Position numbers and translations under genes: made by a program
The notes under the pieces: generated by a model
Seen by the model: only the letters and a program-made list of their open reading frames with translations
Databases searched by the model: none
Told to the model about the DNA's origin: nothing
Assembly (NCBI RefSeq): GCF_000719095.1
Contig: NZ_JOEH01000027.1
Location: 1-64,000, forward strand
Origin: Streptacidiphilus jeojiense
GTDB lineage: Bacteria; Actinomycetota; Actinomycetes; Streptomycetales; Streptomycetaceae
Length of the DNA: 64,000 bases
Reading direction: 5' to 3'
Shown: positions 8,775 to 17,286 of the stretch, one piece after another
How positions within the stretch are numbered: position 1 is the stretch's first letter
How the letters are laid out: each line of letters starts with the position of its first letter

Positions 8775-9557
8775 TCAGCGGCGGTCCTTCATGTACTTCT
8801 CGTACTCGGCGAGGATCTCCTCGGTGGGACCGTCCGCGCGGATCACCCCGGCCTCCAGCCAGATGGTGCGCTCGCAGGTGTCCCGGATCGAGTTGTTGTT
8901 GTGCGACACCAGGAACACCGTGCCCGCCGACTCCCGCAGCTCCTTGATCCGCTGCTCGCTGCGCCGCTGGAAGGCCGTGTCGCCAGTGGACAGCGCCTCG
9001 TCGATCAGCAGCACGTCATGGGTCTTGGCCGCGGCGATGGAGAACCGCAGCCGCGCCGCCATACCCGACGAGTAGGTCCGCATCGGCAGCGAGACGAAGT
9101 CCCCGCGCTCGTTGATCCCGGAGAAGTCCACGATGCCCTGGTACTTCTCCCGCACCTCGGCGTAGGACATGCCCATCGCCAGGCAGCCCAGCACCACGTT
9201 CCGCTCGCCGGTCAGGTCGTTCATCATCGCCGCATTCACGCCCAGCAGCGAGGGCTGCCCGTCGGTGTAGATCGACCCCGAGGCGGTCGGCAGCAGTCCG
9301 GCCACCGCCGCCAGCGTGGTCGACTTCCCTGACCCGTTGGAACCGATCAGACCGACCGCCTCGCCCTTGTAGGCGATGAAGCTGATGCCGCGGACCGCGT
9401 GCACCTCGGAAATGGCCGGCGACGCCTTCCGCCGCACCATCCGCGACAGCGCCGAGGTCGCCGAACCACGACCGGCACCGGCACCGTAGATCTTGTAGAC
9501 GATGTGGACCTGGTCCGCGATGACGGTCGGGATCCGCTCGCCCCCGCCGTCAGCCAC
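8775..9557 (-). CDS. ABC exporter ATP-binding protein (TagH/polysaccharide type)
   Basis: 260 residues. Walker A GSNGSGKST lies near residue 75, the signature is YSSGMAARLRF, and Walker B is VLLIDEALSTGD. The sequence fits the ATPase family that drives export of teichoic acids, O-antigens and similar lipid-linked polymers. The short N-terminal extension (VIADQVHIVYKIYG) is typical of the TagH/RfbB group. It overlaps the permease gene by 8 nt and is the last gene of a six-gene operon. Partner of the permease at 9550-10443. Confidence 0.9.
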   Translation of the reverse strand: MADGGGERIPTVIADQVHIVYKIYGAGAGRGSATSALSRMVRRKASPAISEVHAVRGISFIAYKGEAVGLIGSNGSGKSTTLAAVAGLLPTASGSIYTDGQPSLLGVNAAMMNDLTGERNVVLGCLAMGMSYAEVREKYQGIVDFSGINERGDFVSLPMRTYSSGMAARLRFSIAAAKTHDVLLIDEALSTGDTAFQRRSEQRIKELRESAGTVFLVSHNNNSIRDTCERTIWLEAGVIRADGPTEEILAEYEKYMKDRR

Positions 9558-10443
9558 GGCCGTACTCCTCCTCCGCCTTCCAGAAGAAGAAGTAGCCGCC
9601 CAGGCCCACCACCAGGGACCAGGCCAGGCTGGACAGCCAGACGTGGCGCGGCAGGCTGGTCGAGGACACCGAGTCCATCAGCGCGTAGCGCATCAGGTTG
9701 TTGAAGATCAGCGCGGGATTGGCGTTCAGCACGTCGGCCACCCACTTGGGGGCGTGGGCGGTGAAGGTGGTGACGCTCCAGAAGACACCCGAGGTGTACA
9801 TCCAGGTACGCATCAGAAAGGGCATCAGCTGGGCCATGTCGGTGGTCTTGGCCCCGATCCGGGCCATGAACATCGCCAGTCCGGCGTTGAACACCGATTG
9901 CAGGAACAGGATCGGCAGGATCAGCAGCCAGCGCAGCGTCAGCGGCTCCCCGGTGACCAGGATGATCACGCCGAGCACGCCCATCGAGAACAGCAGTTCC
10001 TGCAGCTGGATCACGGTGAAGGCGATCGGCAGGCAGGCCCGGGGGAAGTGCAGCGCCCGGATCAGACCCAGATTGTCGGCGATCGAACGGGTGCCCGAAA
10101 GCACTGCCGACTGGGTGAACTGGAACACGAACACACCAGTGCACAGATACGCGATGAAGTTCGGGATTCCCCGGTTGGTGCCCAGCAGCAGACCGAAGAT
10201 CAGGTAGTAGACAGCCGCGTTGAGCAGCGGAGTCATCACCTGCCAGACCTGTCCCAGCCGGGCCGCCGTGTAGGTCGCGGTCAGCCGGGCGGTGGCGAAG
10301 GCCACGATGAAATGGCGCCGGCCCCAGAGTCTCCGGGTGTACTCCAGCAGCGGGGGCCGCCGCCCGCTGACGGCCAGTCCGTAGCGCTCCGCCAGTGCCG
10401 CGCTGCTCAGGGCGGTGTCCGCGCTGCCGTGGTACTCAGTCAC
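9550..10443 (-). CDS. ABC-2 exporter permease (TagG/polysaccharide type)
   Basis: 297 residues with six predicted helices between residues 60 and 285, matching ABC-2 permeases of polymer exporters. The amphipathic interface helix with GRRHFIVAFATARLTATYTA precedes the first helix, as in TagG and Wzm. Together with the ATPase at 8775 it should move a lipid-linked product across the membrane. The gene lies 95 nt after the glycosyltransferase, the only real gap in this operon, so a second promoter could lie at 10444-10538. Confidence 0.88.
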   Translation of the reverse strand: MTEYHGSADTALSSAALAERYGLAVSGRRPPLLEYTRRLWGRRHFIVAFATARLTATYTAARLGQVWQVMTPLLNAAVYYLIFGLLLGTNRGIPNFIAYLCTGVFVFQFTQSAVLSGTRSIADNLGLIRALHFPRACLPIAFTVIQLQELLFSMGVLGVIILVTGEPLTLRWLLILPILFLQSVFNAGLAMFMARIGAKTTDMAQLMPFLMRTWMYTSGVFWSVTTFTAHAPKWVADVLNANPALIFNNLMRYALMDSVSSTSLPRHVWLSSLAWSLVVGLGGYFFFWKAEEEYGRG

Positions 10444-10538
10444 CCTCAGACGTTCTCATGCAGTCGGAGGCTCAGCAGCACGGACGCAGCAACGAACACC
10501 GAATGGCGCAGTAGTGGACACCTCAGGTTCACCTACCG

Positions 10539-11486
10539 TCAGACCACCGGCGGGCGCCCCAGCCTGGTCATCCGCCAGACCGTGCGCCAGCGGATCGGCC
10601 GGCGCGGGCCGCAGGGGGTGCGCCAGCCCTCGGTGAAGCCGGAGAACCAGGCCCTGAGCGCGGGCCCGGAGGGGCGCCGGGCCAGGGTGAGCAGCAGCCA
10701 GACCCCGGTGTACACCGGTACCAGCAGCGCGGGCAGGTTGCGCCGGGCCAGCCAGACCCGGTTCCGGGCGATGTTGTGGTTGTAGACGGCGTGCCTGCTC
10801 GGCGGGGTCTTCGGATGGTGCAGCAGGATGTCGGCCCGGTACTCGATGTCCCAGCCCGCGTCCAGGGCGCGCCAGGCCAGGTCGGTCTCCTCGTGGCCGT
10901 AGAAGAACTCGCCGGGGAGCTGGCCGGAGGTCGCGAAGACGTCGCTGCGGACGGCGCTGGCGCCGCCCAGGAAGGTGGTGACCTTGGAGGAGTGCATCGG
11001 GTCGGCGGCGCGCAGCCGGGGCACGTGCCGGCGCTGGGTCTCGCCGCTCTCCGGGTCGGCGATGCGGAAGCTGACGATGCCCAGCCGCGGCTCGGCGGTG
11101 AAGGCGGCGCGGATCCGCTCGGCGTCGTCGTCCTGCGGCAGCAGCCCGTCGTCGTCCAGGAAGAGCACCACGTCGACGTCGGAGCCGTTGCTGCCGAATG
11201 CCTCGATCCCGACGTTGCGCCCGCCGGGGATGCCGAGGTTCTCCGCGGTCTCCACGCCCCGGACGCCCTCCGGCAGTTCGGGCAGGTCCGCCAGCGGGAC
11301 GCCGTTGGCGACCACCACGCTCTGCACGGCGGGGCCGCGCTGGGCGGCGACGGAGTCCAGCAGCGCCTTGAGCTCCACCGGGCGGGTGCCCTGGGTGAGG
11401 ATGACCGCCCCCAGCCGCAGCGGCGCGCCCATCTCCGCCGGGGCGCTCGCCTGAGCCGGGGCGCCCGCCCGGGCCCGCGCGCTCAC
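10539..11486 (-). CDS. Family 2 glycosyltransferase
   Basis: 315 residues in a GT-A fold. The nucleotide-sugar site shows AVILTQGTRP near residue 27, GIPGGRNVG at 85-93, and the metal-binding DDD at 111-113 (LFLDDDG). GTG at 11486 overlaps the stop of the CDP-alcohol phosphatidyltransferase gene (GTGA), so translation is coupled. The C-terminal half has basic and hydrophobic patches (LLVPVYTGVWLLLTLARR near 255) that could dock it to the membrane. It likely adds a sugar to the lipid-linked product of the operon. Donor and acceptor cannot be read from sequence. Confidence 0.88.
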   Translation of the reverse strand: MSARARAGAPAQASAPAEMGAPLRLGAVILTQGTRPVELKALLDSVAAQRGPAVQSVVVANGVPLADLPELPEGVRGVETAENLGIPGGRNVGIEAFGSNGSDVDVVLFLDDDGLLPQDDDAERIRAAFTAEPRLGIVSFRIADPESGETQRRHVPRLRAADPMHSSKVTTFLGGASAVRSDVFATSGQLPGEFFYGHEETDLAWRALDAGWDIEYRADILLHHPKTPPSRHAVYNHNIARNRVWLARRNLPALLVPVYTGVWLLLTLARRPSGPALRAWFSGFTEGWRTPCGPRRPIRWRTVWRMTRLGRPPVV

Positions 11487-12334
11487 TTGAGCCTGCTTGA
11501 CAGCACAATGCTAACCAAGTGCAGTACGGTCTGGAGCATCGCGATCCCGGCCAGGATCGCGACCGCGAGCCTGGTGAAGAACAGGTCTCCGTGCGCGAAG
11601 TCGGCGATCCCGGCTGCCAGGAGCACCAGCGACGCCTCGACCCCGCCGATCAGCCGGTGGAACTTCAGCCCGGCGGCCAGCTTCCGGGCCGTGGCGACAC
11701 CGGAGACGCGCGGGACCGAGGCGGAGTCCTTGACCGCGGTCAGCCCGCGGCGGATCCGGGCGACGTCGACCAGGTCCGTCTCGGCCTTGATCATGATCGC
11801 CCCGAGCGCGGCCAGCGTGCCGAGGAAGGCCCACATCCAGTTGACGGCGCCGACGTGCTTGAACAGGTCGGCGGCCCGCAGTCCGGCGCCGGTGAGCAGC
11901 GCGGCCTCGGACATGTAGTGGCCGACCCGGTCCAGGTAGACCCCGGTGGTCGAGGTCTGCTTGCGCCAGCGGGCCAGCTCGCCGTCGACGCAGTCCAGGC
12001 AGAGGTAGGCCTGGATCAGCAGCGCGGCGAGCACCGCCCCGGTCAGGCCCGGGACCAGCAGCGCGGCGCCGCCGATGATGCCGGTGAGCATCATCAGCCA
12101 GGTCAGCTGGTTGGGGCTGACCGGCGCGTCGATCAGGTGCCGGGTGATCCGGGACGAGATCTTGCGCATGTAGAGGCGCCCGGCCCAGTGCTCGTCGGAG
12201 CGGCGCTGGAGCATCCCCTCGGGATGCGCCACGGCGCGGAACTCCGCCAGGGTCGGCTTGCCGCCCTTGGCGCCCTTGCCGTCGCGGTCGCCGTGCTCGC
12301 CGTGGTTACGCGGAGGTGCTGACGTGTTTGACAT
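11483..12334 (-). CDS. CDP-alcohol phosphatidyltransferase with altered active site
   Basis: 283 residues. The family signature DxxDGxxAR(x8)GxxxDxxxD is present from Asp114 (DCVDGELAR) through Gly131 and Asp135, but the last acidic residue is replaced by His139 (LDRVGHY). In characterised members that final Asp is proposed to be the catalytic base, so the change is notable. About six membrane helices follow from residue 75 onward. The N-terminal 30 residues are Gly/Lys/Asp-rich and disordered. These enzymes transfer a phosphoalcohol from CDP onto a hydroxyl. Neighbours could supply CDP-alcohol (nucleotidyltransferase) and a polyol phosphate (dehydrogenase). It overlaps both flanking genes. 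Confidence 0.85.
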   Translation of the reverse strand: MSNTSAPPRNHGEHGDRDGKGAKGGKPTLAEFRAVAHPEGMLQRRSDEHWAGRLYMRKISSRITRHLIDAPVSPNQLTWLMMLTGIIGGAALLVPGLTGAVLAALLIQAYLCLDCVDGELARWRKQTSTTGVYLDRVGHYMSEAALLTGAGLRAADLFKHVGAVNWMWAFLGTLAALGAIMIKAETDLVDVARIRRGLTAVKDSASVPRVSGVATARKLAAGLKFHRLIGGVEASLVLLAAGIADFAHGDLFFTRLAVAILAGIAMLQTVLHLVSIVLSSRLK

Positions 12335-13373
12335 AGTCGGTGTACGCGTCCCGGATGGCAGTGGGGTCGAGGTCGAGGTGCTCCAGGATGGTGAAGCGTC
12401 CTGGGCGTGTCTGCGGAGCGTAGTGCACCGCGGCGATGAACTCCTCGTCGGTGAAGCCGATCTGGTCGGCCGTCACCGGCAGGTCGTGCCGGGACAGCAC
12501 CGTCGCCATCTGCGCGCAGAGGTCCAGATCCCCGCGCAGGAAGGTGGCGAAGGCGCCGCCGAGTCCGACCTGTTCGCCGTGCTGGGCGGAGCGGGTCGGG
12601 TAGAGCAGGTCCAGCGCGTGGCTGATCTCGTGGCAGCCGCCGCTGGCGGGACGGCTGCTGCCGGCCACGTTCATGGAGATGCCGGTGAGCACCAGCGCCT
12701 CGGCGAGGGCGCCGAGGAAGTCGTCGTCGGCCAGGCTGCCCGGGTGGCGCAGCATCATGTTGCCCGAGGTGCGGGACATGGCGGCGGCCAGGCCGTCGAC
12801 GGCCTCGCCGGTCTCCCGGTAGGACAGCTCCCAGTCGGCGATGCAGGAGATGTTGGAGACCGCCTCGCCGATCCCGGCGGCGACGAAGCGCGGCGGGGCC
12901 TGCCGGATGACGTCCAGGTCGACGATGATGCCGATCGGGCTGGGCACCCCGTAGGAGCCCCGGCCCGCGTCGTTGTCCAGGGTGGACACCGGCGAGCAGA
13001 GGCCGTCGTGGGCCAGGTTGGTGGCCACCGCGACCATCGGCAGGCCGACCCGGGCCGCGGCGTACTTGGCCGCGTCGATGATCTTGCCGCCGCCCAGGCC
13101 CACCACCGCGTCGTAGTGGCCCGAGCGCATCTGGTCGGCCAGCAGCACGGCCGAGTCCAGGGTGCCGCCGGCCACCGGGAACCAGTCGGCGCCGGGCAGC
13201 TGCGGTGCCAGCCGCTCGCGCAGCGCCGCGCCGGAGCCGCCGCTGACGGTGACCGCCAGCCGGCCCGAGGCCGAGATGCGCTGGTCGGCCAGGATCGTGC
13301 CGAGGTCGTCCAGGGCCCCCGCCCTGATGTCGACGACCAGCGGGGAGGGGACGAGTCGGGTCAGTACCGGCAC
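12306..13373 (-). CDS. Glycerol-1-phosphate-dehydrogenase-like iron/zinc alcohol dehydrogenase
   Basis: GTG at 13373 gives 355 residues and overlaps the upstream stop by 13 nt; a longer frame reading through the neighbour is an artefact. The NAD(P)-binding GGGK motif is at 94-97 (GLGGGKIIDAAKYAA). Metal-ligand histidines are seen in GGCHEISHALD and SAQHGEQVGLG. The overall pattern fits the G1P dehydrogenase/AraM/3-dehydroquinate-synthase-like superfamily rather than ordinary alcohol dehydrogenases. The family reduces dihydroxyacetone phosphate to sn-glycerol-1-phosphate or makes related polyol phosphates. In this operon it would supply the alcohol phosphate. Confidence 0.82.
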   Translation of the reverse strand: MPVLTRLVPSPLVVDIRAGALDDLGTILADQRISASGRLAVTVSGGSGAALRERLAPQLPGADWFPVAGGTLDSAVLLADQMRSGHYDAVVGLGGGKIIDAAKYAAARVGLPMVAVATNLAHDGLCSPVSTLDNDAGRGSYGVPSPIGIIVDLDVIRQAPPRFVAAGIGEAVSNISCIADWELSYRETGEAVDGLAAAMSRTSGNMMLRHPGSLADDDFLGALAEALVLTGISMNVAGSSRPASGGCHEISHALDLLYPTRSAQHGEQVGLGGAFATFLRGDLDLCAQMATVLSRHDLPVTADQIGFTDEEFIAAVHYAPQTRPGRFTILEHLDLDPTAIRDAYTDYVKHVSTSA

Positions 13374-14116
13374 GCGATCTCCCGCCCCTTGGCCAGGTCC
13401 TCGTGGTTGTCGATCTCGACCCAGGACACCTCGCCGATGGGCTGCACGTCGACGCGCTGCCCCCGGTTCACCATCTCCTGGTAGCCGTCCTCGTAGTACA
13501 GCTGCGGGTCGCGCTCGAAGGTGGCCTGCAGCGCGGACGCCAGGTCGTCGGCGGCGTGCGGGTTGATCACGGTGAGACCGATGTACTCGCCGGTGGCCTC
13601 GGCCGGGTCCATCAGCTTGGTGATCCGGCGCACCCCCGTGGCCGGGTCGACGACGACCTTCATCTCCTCGTCGGCGAGCTTCTTCACGGTGTCCAGCGCC
13701 AGCAGGATGCCCGGGGCGGCGCCGGCCGCGGTGAGCCGCTCGTTGGCGTCCAGCATGGTGCGCTGCACCGAGGCGGGGTGCACGGTGTCGCCGTTGGCCA
13801 GCAGCAGGCCCTCGCGGAACAGCTCCCGGGCGCACCACAGCGAGTAGGCGTTGTTCCACTCCTCGGCCTTGTCGTTGTCGACCAGGGTGAGGTTCAGACC
13901 GTACTTCCGCTCCAGCCCGGCCTTGCGCTCGTACACGGCCCCGGCCTGGTACCCGACCACGATCGCGACGTCCTTCATCCCGACCTCGGCGAAGTTGCCC
14001 AGGGTGAGGTCGAGGATGGTCCGCTCGCCGTCCACCGGCACCAGGGCCTTGGGCAGGGTGTCGGTGTAGGGGCGCAGACGGCGTCCGGCGCCGGCGGCCA
14101 GAACGAGGCCGATCAT
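13361..14116 (-). CDS. Sugar/alcohol-phosphate nucleotidyltransferase (LicC/phosphocholine cytidylyltransferase-like)
   Basis: 251 residues from the ATG at 14116, which has GGAG about 8 nt upstream. The nucleotide-binding signature LAAGAGRRLRPYTDTLPKAL covers residues 6-25. Further motifs are NGDTVH (metal-binding Asp), EEMKVVVD and WVEIDNHEDLAKG near the end. The length and the absence of a C-terminal beta-helix resemble phosphocholine or polyol-phosphate cytidylyltransferases. It is the first gene of the operon and probably activates the polyol phosphate made by the next enzyme as a CDP- or other NDP-derivative. Confidence 0.85.
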   Translation of the reverse strand: MIGLVLAAGAGRRLRPYTDTLPKALVPVDGERTILDLTLGNFAEVGMKDVAIVVGYQAGAVYERKAGLERKYGLNLTLVDNDKAEEWNNAYSLWCARELFREGLLLANGDTVHPASVQRTMLDANERLTAAGAAPGILLALDTVKKLADEEMKVVVDPATGVRRITKLMDPAEATGEYIGLTVINPHAADDLASALQATFERDPQLYYEDGYQEMVNRGQRVDVQPIGEVSWVEIDNHEDLAKGREIACRY

Positions 14117-14393
14117 GGGTTTCTCCGGTCCTAGGGGGCGTACGGTGGCTCGCCTGGGGGCGGGCGTTCCGTTGCGATCGTAGGCGCTCCCGGACGTCCG
14201 GCCGAAAACGGCGGTGTCGATCATCATCGCGGACGGCGGCACCGGCCGACAAGCTCGGCCCCCGGTCGGGCCGACCCCGCCCGTCCAACCTGCGGTATGT
14301 CGCCGACCTCGGTTGCCCGGTACGGCAGACTGTTCCGCAGCAAGGGGCACGCCCGCCACGCCTGCCGCTCGACCCACGCCGAAAGGTCCTGCA

Positions 14394-14966
14394 TTGTCGA
14401 CCACTGAACCGACCACCCTGACCGCGACCGAGATCCTGCTGGAACTGGTCGACGAGCAGGGGCGGACCATCGGCACAGCGGAGAAGCACGCCGCCCACCA
14501 GGCTCCCGGACAGCTGCACCGGGCCTTCTCCGTATTCCTGTTCGACGCCGAGGGCCGGATGCTGCTGCAGCAGCGGGCCCTGGCGAAGTACCACTCCCCC
14601 GGTGTCTGGTCGAACACCTGCTGCGGGCACCCCTACCCCGGCGAGACCCCGTTCGCGGCCGCGGCCCGGCGCACGGCCGAGGAGCTCGGCGCCGCGCCGG
14701 TGCGGCTGCAGCAGGCGGGGACGGTGAGCTACGACCACCCGGACCGGACCACCGGCCTGGTCGAGAAGGAGTACAACCACCTGTTCGTCGGGATCTCCGC
14801 GGCCGAGCAGCACCCCGACCCGGACGAGGTCGCGGACGTGCGCCTGGTGACCCCGGCCGAGCTGGCCGCGCTGCGGGCGGAGAAGCCCTTCTCGGTGTGG
14901 TTCGGCACAGTCCTGGACGCCGCGCTGCCCGCGGTCCGCGAGCTCCTGCCGGGGGCGGGCTGGTAG
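14394..14966 (+). CDS. idi: Isopentenyl-diphosphate delta-isomerase, type I
   Basis: A TTG start at 14394 is preceded by GAAAGG at good distance and gives 190 residues, the family size; a longer frame from 14214 would add 60 unconserved residues. It is a Nudix-fold enzyme: HRAFSVFLFDAEGRMLLQQRA holds the metal and substrate residues, the catalytic Cys lies in NTCCGHP (Cys77), and the catalytic Glu in KEYNHLF. It interconverts IPP and DMAPP for isoprenoid synthesis. It is divergent from the phospho-polyol operon, with a 277-nt shared upstream region, and 28 kb from the geosmin synthase that would draw on its product. Confidence 0.93.
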   Translation: MSTTEPTTLTATEILLELVDEQGRTIGTAEKHAAHQAPGQLHRAFSVFLFDAEGRMLLQQRALAKYHSPGVWSNTCCGHPYPGETPFAAAARRTAEELGAAPVRLQQAGTVSYDHPDRTTGLVEKEYNHLFVGISAAEQHPDPDEVADVRLVTPAELAALRAEKPFSVWFGTVLDAALPAVRELLPGAGW

Positions 14967-14997
14967 TCCCCTCGGGGGCTCGGTGCGGACCGTAAAT

Positions 14998-15094
14998 GGC
15001 TGGGCGCGCAGTTCCCCGCGCCCCTGGATAGTGCAACTTGCCCACGGCGGGAAGTTGCACCTACCTAGGGGCGCGAGGAACTGCGCGCCCAGCC
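14998..15094. repeat. Long imperfect palindrome (streptomycete intergenic repeat), likely bidirectional terminator
   Basis: Two arms of about 42 nt face each other around a short loop (CACGGCG). Left arm blocks GGCTGGGCGCGCAGTTCC, CGCGCCCCT and TGCAACTT are mirrored on the right with few mismatches. It sits between the convergent idi and GH35-like genes and shares its core with 8693-8757. RNA from either strand would fold into a long hairpin. Confidence 0.75.
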
Positions 15095-15113
15095 CGGCAC
15101 AGGCCGCAGATGC

Positions 15114-17225
15114 CTAGTGGGTCAGCACCCGCAGCCTCCCGCCCACCCGGGCGAGATCGGCCGGAACCTGCCCGACCACCTTCTCCCCGTCCACCGCGAC
15201 CATCGGGACGACCGCCGAGGACAGGAACGAGTTCAGCCCGGTGAGCAGGAAGTCGCCCAGCCCCCCCGAGACGATCCGCAGCACCGCCGCCCCGCCCTTG
15301 GCGCCCTGGACGGTCACCTCCGCGGTCCGGCCCCCGCCCAGCGGCAGCGAGACCGTGACCGGGCCCTCGTTGTCGCTCTGGATGAGGACGGTGAGGTAGC
15401 CGGTGTCGGCGGCCCCGGCCACGGTGCGCCAGTAGGCGTCGGCGCTGCCGGTCACCACCTGCGGGCCGTCGAACAGCTCGCTCCCGGCCGCAGCCGCGGC
15501 CGCGGCGCGGCCCGGGGCGGCCAGCGCCTGCGCCAGCACCGTGCACGGCCGCAGCAGCTCGTCCAGCTGCGGCACCTCGCCGCCCAGCAGGTCGACCCGG
15601 TGGCCGGCCGCCAGGTGCCCGGCCAGCAACTCCTGCACCCGGCGGTGCATGAACGCGCCGCCGTGCAGCACCAGGTGCGGATGGGCGGCCAGCGAGTCCG
15701 GGTCGGCCGACTCCAGGTCGACGATCCGGTAGTCCCGGCCCTCGGTGCGCATCCGCTCGTGGAAGGCCCGCAGCGGGCGTCCGCAGGCGGCGCCGCCCAG
15801 CGCCTCGGACGGCTGCTCCTCGGGCGTCCAGGCGGCCACCGCGGCGTACGGCGCGTACAGCGCCCAGCTGGGGCCGGTCACCTGACCCGCCGACAGGAAC
15901 TCGGCGCCGTGCGCGTCGAAGAAGTCCGCCAGCATCCGGACCGTGCCGGCCTTGTCGGTGGGACGGCCCTCGGCGTCGATCGGCGGGCAGTCCGGGTAGG
16001 GCGGGGCGTGCATGATGTCCATGTCCTCGCCCCAGCCCGAAGTGGCCACCCCGGTGTACACGTTGATGCCGGTGGCACCGGCCGCCAGCGCCAGCACGCT
16101 CTGGTGGAAGCTGGTGGCCCCGGCCGCGTACGCACGGTCGTAGAGTTCCGAGAAGCCCCAGTTCTCCTCCATGTTGGGGCCCGGGGCGCGCTTGGCCGCC
16201 AGCACGTAGCGGGCGTGCGAGTCGTGGTCGGTGGAGACCACGCCCATCCAGTTGGTGAAGCCGTAGTTGATGCCGTTCCAGCGCTCCGGACGGACCCGGG
16301 ACAGCCAGCTGTCGAAGGAGTACACGTGCTCGGCCGGCGGGTTGACGTTGACCAGCACCGGCACGTCCGGGCCCAGCGCCTCGGTCCAGCCGTGGTAGGC
16401 CGCGGCCAGCAGCTCGGCGTGGTAGCGGCCCCAGTCGGCCCGGGCCAGCTGCTCCTGCACCGACGAGGCGGTGCGCCGCTCGCGCGGCGGCTCGACCTGG
16501 CCCCAGTCGGTCAGGCCGGTGCCGTGCGCCTGGTTGTAGGCGTCCAGGCTGCCGTAGTGCTCGCTCAGCCCGGTGCGGAAGAAGGCCAGTCCCGAGGCGC
16601 TGTAGTCGTAGGCCCACAGCGGCAGCGAACCGTCCGTGAACAGGCCCTCGTTGGCTATCTGCACCAGCACGACCGGACCCTCGGGGGTGGTCGTGGTCTG
16701 CAGCACCTCCTTGCCCACGGCCCGCATCCAGTCGCCCACCCGGGCGGTGAAGTGCGCGCCGAGCGGGGCGGGCAGCGGCCAGCGCTCGACCTTGCCGTCG
16801 GCGCCGAGCCGGGACCCGGGCCACAGGCCGGGGTTGCCCTCGGCGTCCAGGATCGGCTCGACCTCGGGGTTGTGCGCCGGGCAGATCCAGTCCGGCAGCC
16901 CGCCGTAGTTGGTCTCGGCGTGGATGAACGGGCCGGGCTTGACGATCACGCTCAGGCCCAGCTCCGCGCAGATCCGCAGGTAGCCCAGCACGTCCCGGTC
17001 CGGGCGGGTGGAGCCGTTGAAGTCCGGCAGCACATCGGGTTCGGGCTGGTGGTGCCGCCAGGGGATGTAGCTGGTGACGATCCGGATCCCGGTCTCGTCA
17101 CGAAGGGTTCGCAGCCGATCCCGCCACACCGACGGGTTGTCCCGGTAGTACGGATAGTCGGCAGTGGCGAGCAGGCCGGGGGCGCCGTCGGTGTGGAGCA
17201 CGCCGTCTCGGAGCTCGATGCGCAC
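15114..17225 (-). CDS. GH35-like beta-galactosidase / glycoside hydrolase
   Basis: 703 residues. The N-terminal (beta/alpha)8 barrel starts with DYPYYRDNPSVWRDRL and IPWRHHQPEPDVLPDF, has the GH35-type PGPFIHAETN loop near residue 125, and the proposed acid/base Glu in VQIANEGLF near 200. A second candidate catalytic Glu is in NMEENWGFSE near 350. Beta-rich C-terminal domains follow from about 480. No signal peptide is visible, so the enzyme is cytoplasmic and should act on imported oligosaccharides. It lies 61 nt after the GH1 gene and is probably in the same LacI-controlled transcript. Specificity is uncertain within clan GH-A. Confidence 0.8.
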   Translation of the reverse strand: MRIELRDGVLHTDGAPGLLATADYPYYRDNPSVWRDRLRTLRDETGIRIVTSYIPWRHHQPEPDVLPDFNGSTRPDRDVLGYLRICAELGLSVIVKPGPFIHAETNYGGLPDWICPAHNPEVEPILDAEGNPGLWPGSRLGADGKVERWPLPAPLGAHFTARVGDWMRAVGKEVLQTTTTPEGPVVLVQIANEGLFTDGSLPLWAYDYSASGLAFFRTGLSEHYGSLDAYNQAHGTGLTDWGQVEPPRERRTASSVQEQLARADWGRYHAELLAAAYHGWTEALGPDVPVLVNVNPPAEHVYSFDSWLSRVRPERWNGINYGFTNWMGVVSTDHDSHARYVLAAKRAPGPNMEENWGFSELYDRAYAAGATSFHQSVLALAAGATGINVYTGVATSGWGEDMDIMHAPPYPDCPPIDAEGRPTDKAGTVRMLADFFDAHGAEFLSAGQVTGPSWALYAPYAAVAAWTPEEQPSEALGGAACGRPLRAFHERMRTEGRDYRIVDLESADPDSLAAHPHLVLHGGAFMHRRVQELLAGHLAAGHRVDLLGGEVPQLDELLRPCTVLAQALAAPGRAAAAAAAGSELFDGPQVVTGSADAYWRTVAGAADTGYLTVLIQSDNEGPVTVSLPLGGGRTAEVTVQGAKGGAAVLRIVSGGLGDFLLTGLNSFLSSAVVPMVAVDGEKVVGQVPADLARVGGRLRVLTH

Positions 17226-17286
17226 AGGGGGTCCTCTCGGGGCGGGAAGTCGTGGTCGGTCGTTCTGCTGGACTGCTGATGGGCCG

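Noticed and set aside
12306..14813. 835-codon frame that would fuse the dehydrogenase to upstream sequence
   Set aside because: Only the part from GTG 13373 is conserved; the remainder reads the nucleotidyltransferase gene in the wrong frame.
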